From contig NW_024041039.1 of assembly GCF_014851395.1 (NCBI RefSeq), forward strand, positions 4,244,112 to 4,308,111: a stretch of DNA of 64,000 nucleotides, in the 5' to 3' direction. Positions 55,979-64,000 of the stretch are shown one piece after another. The first letter of the stretch is position 1. Each line of letters starts with the position of its first letter. The notes beneath the pieces were generated by a model that saw nothing but the letters and a program-made list of their open reading frames with translations, ran no database searches and was not told the origin of the DNA. The stretch comes from Micropterus salmoides. Taxonomy: Eukaryota > Chordata > Actinopteri > Centrarchiformes > Centrarchidae. The position numbers were made by a program, and so were the translations under genes.

Positions 55979-56599
55979 TATATACACACACAAACACAGC
56001 GGCCAGCAGAGAGAGACGCCGTCCGTGGCGGTGGAGATGGTAAAGGGAAATAGCTCCATACTACTCAAGTTGACTACAGCTACACTCGTTACTGTGAGTA
56101 TCTGCAATAAAAACTTTGCGAGTTTAGTCATCTCTGTCCTCAGTCATCCTTATGTTTAAAACAAGCTAAATAGAAAGCTGTCTGTATGGAGTATAGACTG
56201 GTCTGTAGTCTTAAAATTTGGCACAAACCAGCCGCTCCTCCTTCCACCAGGTAACGTTACCTGTGGCAGTGATTAATAGTGGTGTGACAATTACTCAATA
56301 AGGCATTATATCGTTTTTCCATGATACTGTATCGATATTCCAGCCGATCATATCCATACATAATATTAATAAAAAATAGCGCTTTGACGGTTAGCTCAAT
56401 GCTAACATATAATGGGAATCTCCATTAACGCGCCAACGGACATTAGCATCGCGATCGCGAAAACACAATCTTAACATAAACTACACATTTTGCTTCACAT
56501 GCTGAACATCCTGTGTGCATATGTTTCCTGAGCTCTTTGTGAAATAAAAAAGAGCTGCTAACTTCACCGTCTGTCTGAGTGGCTCCGTAAAAAGCATTT

Positions 56600-57009
56600 C
56601 AAGTTCCTGGACCTCGACCCCATAGACAATTTGTGGAGGGAGTTGAAAGTCCGTGTTGCTCATCGACAGCCCCAAAACATCACTGCTCTAGAGGAGATCT
56701 GCAAGGAGGAATGGGCCAAAATACCAGCTACAGTGTGTGCAAACCTGCTGAAGACTTACAGGAAACGTTTGACCTCTGTCATTGCCAACAAAGTATTGAG
56801 TTGCACTTTTGTTATTGACCAAATACTTATTTTCCACCATAATTTACAAATAAATTATTTAAAAATCCTACAATGTGATTTCCTGGATTTTTTTTGTCTC
56901 TCATAGTTGAAGTGTACCTATGATGAAAATTACAGACCTCTCTCATCATCTTTCTAAGTAGGAGAACTTGCACAATCAGTGGCTGACTAAATACTTTTTG
57001 GCCCCACTG
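56600..57009 (+). pseudogene. 3' end of a third Tc1-like family
   Basis: From about 56606 the translation is LDLDPIDNLWRELKVRVAHR, then QPQNITALEEICKEEWAKIP and CANLLKTYRKRLTSVIANK. This is the C-terminus of a Tc1-type transposase, where the usual NPIEN Glu is Asp. The 3' terminal repeat reads GGCTGACTAAATACTTTTTG, then GCCCCACTG. The 5' part is absent. It is unrelated in detail to the copies at 16665 and 54961. Confidence 0.88.
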
Positions 57010-58157
57010 CAGTTGATAAAAAAAATTCTTAAAATGGCACAAAAAGAGGATTTCAAATAGCTATTTAAATAAATGTTTAAGGCCAACGAACAAAACATAC
57101 ATAGAGCATTTTCTTATCGGACCCGTTTTGCGTTAATAAAAAAAAAAAAATAACGGCTCAACATTGGGGAAATTTTATCAGCATTTATGTCAGGCAGCAT
57201 AAATGTGACAGCTGGAAGAAGACAAGAGGAGATGAAGGCGGACGGCTGTGTGGCTGATATGGGGAAAGATGTTTGTAAGATCTGTCTTGGTTAAATGTCT
57301 CATTTACATCTTGTCACCTGAATCTCAGCAGCATTTATTCCCCATGTCGGAGAGGAGAGAGGTCTGTTATCAGACTCCTGCAGCAGGGAGCAAGAGGTGA
57401 GCAGCTCAACCTGGTATTAACATAAATACACGTAAACAAAACCAAAAGCTGATGGCGGCAACAAATAGAAGAACAGAATAACAATCATCTTGTCTCCTAT
57501 CTCATCAACACACACGCTCTGTGTTTGTTGCACAATAAAGACTCCTTTCAGATTAAAATTCATGTTTCATTTATGAAACAAGTGCAAGATGTGCTGTTAG
57601 TATAAACAGTTTAGTTTAACCACCCGCTGCAGAGCTCTCCAGTCGTGGGCCGCCCTCCTCTGTAAATGTTAATAAGAACTTGGCTCGGGAGCTTCGACTT
57701 CTTAAGGTTCCTCGAGAAATACCGCCGGCTCTGAGCTTTCTTCACCAGCGTGGAGATGTAAGATGACCATGTCAGATTCTCTGTGATGCCGTTTCCCAGG
57801 AAAACTAAAACTGTTCACCTGCTCGGCCTCACTGTAAACATACCAACAATATCACGTGTTTCGTAAAACAAGAAAACAGCTGCTTCGGTTTGTGGAGAAT
57901 AATCATTTTGCAATGATGCTCTCGTTTTGTCTTGTGTTATAAATCCAGCGCTCCCTTTCTATTTTACAGCAGACTTTTTTGTACTTTTCTTACTCATCCT
58001 CCCCGCCCAAAGCAATCAACCTGCCGTGCTGTCATCATCTAGCACTCGAAGATGACGTGTAAAGTTAATAATGTTGATTTCATGGGCTGTGTGGGATTTT
58101 TGGGGTAATGCATATACAATAATAATTAAAAAAATGAAGCATTCCAATTAAGACCCT
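57010..58157. other. Intergenic stretch, no gene supported
   Basis: No coding or repeat boundary is recognised. The GTGGAGATGTAAGATGACC and AAGCTTTCTTCACCAGC-like text at about 57730-57770 is reminiscent of LINE 3' sequences, too short to call. Confidence 0.4.
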
Positions 58158-58451
58158 AAGTTCCTCCCTTCTCCTTCAGCCCCATGGCACCTTATTTTGC
58201 ATTCTTAAACGGCGAGAGACAACAAATGTTTTGTTTCAAGAAAGTCGCAGTTTGTCATAAAAGAGTAAAGTAACAGTTAGCGACTTTCTTTTCTTGAAAA
58301 TATATTTTTTTTAGTTGATAAACATCATGTGTGTAATTGAGGGCACAATTCAAACACAACCAAAACATTTATTGTCTCTCCACGTTGACTAACGTGTATA
58401 TTTTTTCAGAAATAAGGTCCCATGGCGGTCCACCGGAAGGGGAGGGACTTA
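58158..58451. mobile_element. Fold-back MITE (same family as 31810-33820)
   Basis: The outer arms are AAGTTCCTCCCTTCTCCTTC plus CCCATGGCACCTTATTT on the left, and the inverse of ATAAGTCCCTCCCCTTCCGG plus GCCATGGGACCTTATTTCTG on the right. The centre is a hairpin: TTTCAAGAAAGTCGC at about 58236 pairs with GCGACTTTC and TTCTTGAAA at about 58280. There is no coding capacity. Confidence 0.78.
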
Positions 58452-59420
58452 TACTCTCTAAAGAGTGAGACTTTTTCAATTCATTAAATGCGTGATATTT
58501 CCTAAGTCAATTGGTAATCTTGATCTCAATATTGACCAATATAATCGTGATTATTCTCTTTTCTATTACAAAGACACTTAAACATCTCAACCACGCAGTG
58601 TAAACACACGAACATGAAACACACGTGTGGACAGTCTGACAGCCTCCTCATGCTTAAAAAAATAAACAAAACTTTCACTAATAACCGCAGTGATGAAGAA
58701 GTCACAATGTAAAACACGCCACACTGCCACCACACAACACACTGACGTCCCCGCAATCCAGCTTTTCAGTCTGAGCTGTGTGTGTGTGCGTGTGTTGACA
58801 GTAGGACAGATGTCCAGCTTTCAGGAAGCGACCGGAGCAGCCGACAACACGCCTACACAGTCACACACGTTAATTTCTAATGTAACAGACAGATGGGCGA
58901 GCTTTATAAATAGAGCCGTCAAGCTGCAGCTACCTAGCTACTGCTCTGTTTACTCACACACACACAAATTCATTTCTGTTCTGTCCTTCCTTTTTTTTTT
59001 TTTTACCTTCCCTGGTTATTCCTCTGTACCTGCAGCAGAATTATAATGAGGCCTGATAAATTATATTTTAACACAAACATTTGCAAAGAAACAACAGCAC
59101 CGACCATCACCTACTTGTTTCCACGGGTCACGACACCAAATAACAACCAGATTCTTTTCAGCAAAATAAATTATTATTAACATTTTGAGAAAGAGCAGAA
59201 ATTTCAGTTAAATCTGTGTTTTCAAAAACCTTTTTAAACACTGATGGACTCAAATTAAAGATTGCATTTTTTGTGTGACGCTTTTCTTCCTCTTGCAAAT
59301 TTCTGCATCCAAAGTGGTTTTTAAAAAATATATATATATAAAAAGCATAAAAAGTAAAGTAATCAAAGTAGAAAAATGGCCCCTGTGAGTTTTTATAATA
59401 TATCTAATGATCTACTATAC
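58452..59420. other. Intergenic stretch, no gene supported
   Basis: Short CA/GT runs occur near 58780 and 58956. Frames up to 118 codons have no recognisable family. Confidence 0.45.
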
Positions 59421-59568
59421 CAGGGGTCGGCAACCTTTTCTATGATGATTGTCAATATACAAAGACGAAGACATCCAGTGGTTCCAGCAGCCTTCGTTAA
59501 TGTATATGTCATTTATTTTTAAATTATACGCTGATAGTTAGCTAGCCTATTAAATGAAGTTTGACCTT

Positions 59569-59599
<31 letters not shown>

Positions 59600-59834
59600 G
59601 ACTTTTAATAAATAAGGCTGTCAAGCGATTTAAAAAATGTGTCTAATTTCAAGTTTTTTAACTTGTCTGTAGTTTTGTAATTAATTAATCGAAATGAATC
59701 ATATATCAATATTTGCAGTTATAAGCATTAAAATATTCTAATTCAAATAGATTTTGGTAAATGATCAATGATAATAAACAGACTTATGGCAAGGTGCCCA
59801 TGCTGGCACGCGTGCCATAGTTTGCCAACCCCTG
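59421..59834. mobile_element. hAT MITE with CAGGGGTCGGCAAC ends
   Basis: The left end is CAGGGGTCGGCAACCTTTT and the right end reads ATAGTTTGCCAACCCCTG, typical of a vertebrate hAT group. The flanks TACTATAC (59413-59420) and TATTATAT (59835-59842) agree at six of eight positions with transitions only, consistent with an aged 8-bp duplication. An (AAT)n run lies inside at about 59571-59598. Confidence 0.82.
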
Positions 59835-59845
59835 TATTATATATC

Positions 59846-60331
59846 TGGGCTGGGCAATAAAACAATAATGATAATTATTGCAGTATAATATTCCTCAATA
59901 ACAATACAACAAATGTTCAATATATCATCAACAAATGTTTGATTGAATTTATTTGAATCTTGAACAAATTAGCTCTTAATTTTTCTATTAAGATATTTAT
60001 TTTGTTCAGGAAAAGGGACTGAAATAAGATTTACTAATCGTATTATTTGAAAATATATAAAAATATATTATTTCTTCATATTCAAAGTTTTGAATGTTCT
60101 CGCTCAGACGTGTAAAGTGATCCACTGTTTGGCATCAAGTGTTTGTCACGTTCTGACCATAAAGAAAAGTTTTCCACACAATTAACCATCAGGTTTCTTC
60201 AATTTTCACTCAGGAGCAAAAACCAGCTTGAAAGAAATAATGATTCGACATTTATCATGGAAATTATCGATATCGAATGGTATGAATTGTTTTTTATCGT
60301 GATAACATTTTTGACCACATCCCCCAGCCCT
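59846..60331. mobile_element. hAT-like element with GGGCTGGGCAATA ends
   Basis: The left end is GGGCTGGGCAATAAAAC and the right end reads CACATCCCCCAGCCC. It is AT-rich with a long ATCGATATCGAATGG segment before the right end. A partial inverted copy lies at 49850-50076. It starts about 12 bases after the previous hAT MITE. Confidence 0.7.
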
Positions 60332-62169
60332 AACTGTACAATTATATATCATATCATTAGATTACTATTATTATACATATGTTAATGTTTAAGCAGCATT
60401 TAACTCTCTGTAGTTAGTTGAGGTGGCTGCAACTAAAGCTTATTTATTTCATTGTGGATTCAGTTCTCGAATACTTTCAATTAATTTATGGTTTCGTTTG
60501 TGAAACATAAAAAATAGTTACACCTTGAAATTATCTTTTGTCGGAGTAACACCCCAAATCTGAAGGTTTACTGTCATTTAAGACGGAGAAGAAACCGTGA
60601 AATGTTCAGCTATGTTTGCAACGTTTAGTTTTATGAAAACATGGTGGGATATTTGTTTTGAGCCAACCAATGAGGAAAGCAACAAAAACCTCAGTTTTAC
60701 AGCAACTGTGGGTTGGGACATTTTTAACATTAATGAGTCAGTTCTACACGCGTCACGTCTTAGCTGTCAAATTCTGTTACATCACACAAACGCACTCCCG
60801 AGCATTTATTTTTGGGCAAGTGATGAAACGGGGAAGAAGAGAGGAGATAATGGCGAGATGGAGAGGATTAAAAGAAAAGATTAGAAAGGAGACAGAGACG
60901 AGGAGAGGCAGGAGAGACACGGACAAGCACCTTGCGTGCAACATGGCCGACTAAATGTCCTCCAGAGACCTTCATTAAAGCCACTGCATCATCAGAAGCG
61001 CACACACAACTACCGCTGAGAGAGAGAGCGTGTGCAAAGCAAGTCACCGTTGTGTAAATAATTACAGGACTCAGTTTAAGGTTAGGAAAAGTGTAAGTTA
61101 AGGGGTTAGGTTTGGGCAAGTAGTGGAAACAGTCTCCAGGGAATGAATGTAAGTCAATGTCATGTCCCCGAAAAGTGATGGAAACAGGACTGTGTGTGTT
61201 AAGCCTGCAGCAAGGTGCTTGTTGAGGTCAGTGGCTCTCAGAAGGGCGACAGGCCGACATGTCTGTAACAGCAGGACTTCAAAATCCTCTCAACACTTCC
61301 ATTTACAGCGACTGTCCAGCTGTTAAAGGACTATTCTGAGCCCCTTTAATGCCATTTCTGAATCAGTATTTCCCTCTCGGTCTCGCTCAGATGCGACAGT
61401 CCATCACCGCCTAAAAAAACAGATAATGAAAATGTTTGAAATGTGGCTAGATAAGGCTATAATCACACACACACACACCAATTAAAAACTGCCAGCCGCA
61501 GTCATAAGCCATTCACATCGTTTATCTTTAACCCTTTTACAAAACAAGATGAGCACATGTGTACTAATGCGACAAAAGCTAGAAACGGGGAGGAAAATTG
61601 AGCAGAAACTCTGGCTTAAAAAGCTAAAAATAAAAGTTCACCAGACAGAATCTAGCCCACTGCTGATCCCTTGTGGGACCGGATCATTCGAAGCATTCAA
61701 AATGACACTGATCGGAGAGAAAAGTGCAGTTACAGCTGAAAACAAGGTGACACTTCACTCCTGATTAGCTGAGACGGGGATGACATTACAGCGAGAAACG
61801 GAAGAAGTGTGGTGTTAAACCAATTTGAATATTTCAATTTCAGCTGAATGTCAAACAAAAAGGAGACAAGCACATAAGTGCAGATCTACCTGTCCAAATT
61901 ATCTGTCCTCAAAAACTTTTTGGGGCTTATTCGAAACAGACTTGACCCAAACGTGTCAAAAGATTCACCATGCATAGGTTATTTAAACTCTAATTGGATA
62001 ACGTTTGCTGGTATTCTATAAACCATCAGCATTAACAGTTAGCTGTGGTCAAACAGTTCATCACTTCTTCTCAAGTGACTTTGCCTACAAAATAAAAGCG
62101 TGCAATGATTGATTTTCGAGTTAAATTGAGAGCTTTTACTATGAAAAGTTCTAAAGGAGATTGAAAACT
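60332..62169. other. Intergenic stretch, no gene supported
   Basis: A purine-rich tract at 60830-60930 produces overlapping basic frames of low complexity. Nothing else was recognised. Confidence 0.45.
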
Positions 62170-62935
62170 TGGGATGCACCGAATGTTCAGCCACCGGAAT
62201 AAATCAGCCGGAAATAGCAAAAAAAAGCTTTTTTTCGGTGTTCGGCCTCATAAGTCAAAAGACTGAATAAATTTTAGCGATCAATTACGTTGACATGTCG
62301 GAAACATTTTAAAGTGTATGAGAAAGACACAAAAATCGGCGTGCTGCTGAATTGTCTTCGAGCACATCCACTCCATCTGCGACTGACGTCTTAGAAAAGA
62401 CAACAAACGGTCTGACCCGTTTTCAGTGTTTCTGTCACTCGTTTGTGAGAAGGTGATTAAGATAGCCGCACCTAAATTTGTGAGTGCACACGTATTCAAG
62501 CCTTTATGGTAAATCCACTGAAGCGGCCCTGAGCGAGCTGACAGGCAGGTTAGAGACTTTATCCTGTCAGTTTGTCTCTTTACAAAGACAAGTGTTGCAG
62601 TATGAGAGTCCTGCCTGAAGAGAGGCTGTGAAGTCTTCATGTTACGCCGTACGAGAACCACATACAACATTATTTATCAAACTGGGTCGGACTGGATGAA
62701 TTTAGCGCGAAGGAGGAAACACATGTGACAACGTCCTGTTTTCAGATTAAGGCGTCTATACAGGATCCATTAAAAGTAAATGGACACATGAAATTTACTT
62801 TACCAGACCCTCGACGGGCCTCGGACCCCCCCACCATAGTCTCGCCAAATACTGTGTGAAACACTGAGGAAAAAGCATGTTTATTTATGCAATGGTAAAA
62901 ACTGGCAAAATTAATTTTATTTCGTTGCATCCCTA
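62170..62935. mobile_element. hAT-like non-autonomous element containing family D
   Basis: The left end is GGGATGCACCGAATGTTCAG and the right end reads TTTCGTTGCATCCCTA, inverted with one difference over the first dozen bases. CCGGAAATAGC and TTTTTTTCGGTGTTCGGCC follow the left end, as in many fish hAT ends. The interior matches 26810-27418. No transposase domain was seen. Confidence 0.75.
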
Positions 62936-63180
62936 CTTAAAAAAGTCTGTGGCTTGCTTGACATTACTTTGAAATAGCTGTCAATGAAACGTGAGATTTG
63001 ATTCCCGTGTATGAGAACACCAAGAATGTCCTCTGCCTGGATGTGCTGGGGAAATGAAAAGAAGCATCTATAAGTTGATGGATGTGGACAAATCGCTGGG
63101 ACGCACAAACTCCGGCACACTGTACGCATAGAAACGGTCTCTTCATAATTCATTTTTTGAAGAGAGCGAGAAAAAATATT

Positions 63181-63253
63181 CGCCCAATGTGGGGATCGAA
63201 CACAAAATCCTGAGGTTGAGAGTCCCGGGCTCTACCGACTGAGCTAACCCGTC
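63181..63253 (-). pseudogene. tRNA-Lys-like pseudogene
   Basis: The 73-base - strand segment has TTAGCTCAGTCGGTAGAGC (D-arm and A-box), GGGACTCTCAACCTCAGG (anticodon arm) and GTTCGATCCCCACATTGGGC (T-arm and acceptor). It is closest to tRNA-Lys(CTT). The anticodon position reads CTC instead of CTT. Anticodon-stem pairs 27-43 and 31-39 are mismatched and the acceptor stem is imperfect. A T-rich run follows, like a pol III terminator. I infer a decayed gene or tRNA-derived insertion rather than a working tRNA. Confidence 0.7.
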
Positions 63254-64000
63254 TTAAGTCATCCTTTGACTATGTGCTAGCCCAATTTTCCCAATTTTGC
63301 CAAACTTGCATGCTTTGACTAATTTATGCAAATGATTATGAACAAATATCTGCCGTTTCCTACATGATAAATTGCTTATGTCTTGTTGGTCAAAATTTAT
63401 TTATTTACTCTGTTTAGAAAGTCCTACCCCCTACAACCTCTAGGCATAAGTAATGTGACGAAACATAACTCAATATTTACTTGGTTTCAAGGCTTTCACG
63501 CCATTCTCCTGAGTGAAAGTCCGGGGTCTGACCCATCCACCACCACCACCACCCCATCCTGCCTCCTTACGCGGCCTTTCTGCCTATTTAAGTCATCCGA
63601 CTTCCTCGTTTGCTGCCGTTATACGACCAATAGAGGTCACAGCCACGTGTACGTACACAGGTCGTAATAACGTGCAGCACAAAAAACCTATACTGTCGTT
63701 GTTCTGGTGAGGACAATCTCCCGACCAGTGCCCATGGCAGTCTAGCTTGGCCTACACTGGAGAAATAATGACCACAGTAACACTGACCTTTACACCACAC
63801 AGATGGATATTTAGGATCTCAATGAGTCATGGGTTGACCCGCAGCTCACACAGCTAGTTTCAATCTGGTTCTGTTGTGCATCTGTACATTATCCACCTGT
63901 AAAGGGTCGGTTCACCCCCACTGTAAAGAATAAACAGGGACTATTACATCAGCTGTAAGCAAGTAGCTCCAACAAAAACACAGTGTGTTCTGTGGATAAT
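63254..64000. other. Intergenic stretch to the window end
   Basis: A short CAC/ACC trinucleotide run lies near 63537-63553. No gene is supported. Confidence 0.45.

Noticed and set aside
60597..60954. Overlapping 95- and 98-codon + strand frames with a basic, Arg/Glu-rich end
   Set aside because: The end is a purine-rich low-complexity tract; neither frame shows a family.

Overview
The window is vertebrate, almost certainly teleost fish, genomic DNA. It has split exons with canonical GT/AG junctions and long introns full of transposon debris: Tc1/mariner, hAT-like, Harbinger-like and piggyBac-like elements, tRNA-derived SINEs and a 5'-truncated LINE. It also has abundant CA/GT microsatellites, and two runs of exactly 500 N that look like scaffold placeholders. 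The species cannot be fixed from sequence alone. No rRNA, CRISPR array or operon-like cluster is present.

The only host protein-coding gene recognised with introns is the 3' end of a p190-type RhoGAP on the + strand, best matched to arhgap5 (p190-B RhoGAP). Three exons (25740-25871, 34247-34352, 37053-37371) join in one continuous frame. They encode the second half of the RhoGAP domain and a proline-rich tail ending DPLI. The introns are 8.4 kb and 2.7 kb. Upstream exons, including the arginine-finger exon, are not visible; they lie in the N gap at 22985-23484 or before the window. A long 3' UTR probably follows, with candidate polyadenylation signals at 37484 and 41947.

A second intact reading frame, COX19-like on the - strand (15026-15313), is intronless and is followed by an AATAAA signal and a short poly(A). 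It looks like a processed retrocopy with an open frame. It sits with a SINE inside a 1.7-kb insertion (13810-15538) flanked by 8-bp near-identical duplications.

Region by region: 0.5-6.5 kb holds a SINE with a perfect 15-bp target duplication, dispersed repeats and a TTAA-flanked MITE. 7.3-9.2 kb is a 32/33-bp minisatellite of about 57 units. 10.9-11.7 kb is a LINE 3' end. 13-17.7 kb holds a dispersed repeat, the COX19 insertion and a broken Tc1 transposase. 18.6-20.1 kb is a hAT-like element with an internal AT/CA minisatellite. 25-37 kb is arhgap5 with fold-back elements nested in its larger intron. 37.4-42 kb is 3' UTR and flank. 42-64 kb is a transposon graveyard: a Harbinger-like MITE nested inside a Tc1-like MITE, a 63-bp near-perfect palindrome, several hAT and Tc1 relics, a tRNA-derived SINE and a tRNA-Lys-like pseudogene.

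I did not find a new multi-gene system. The most distinctive items are the COX19 retrocopy, the minisatellite's constrained unit order, the nested fold-back cluster in the arhgap5 intron, and the repeat that ends about 40 bp before an arhgap5 exon.
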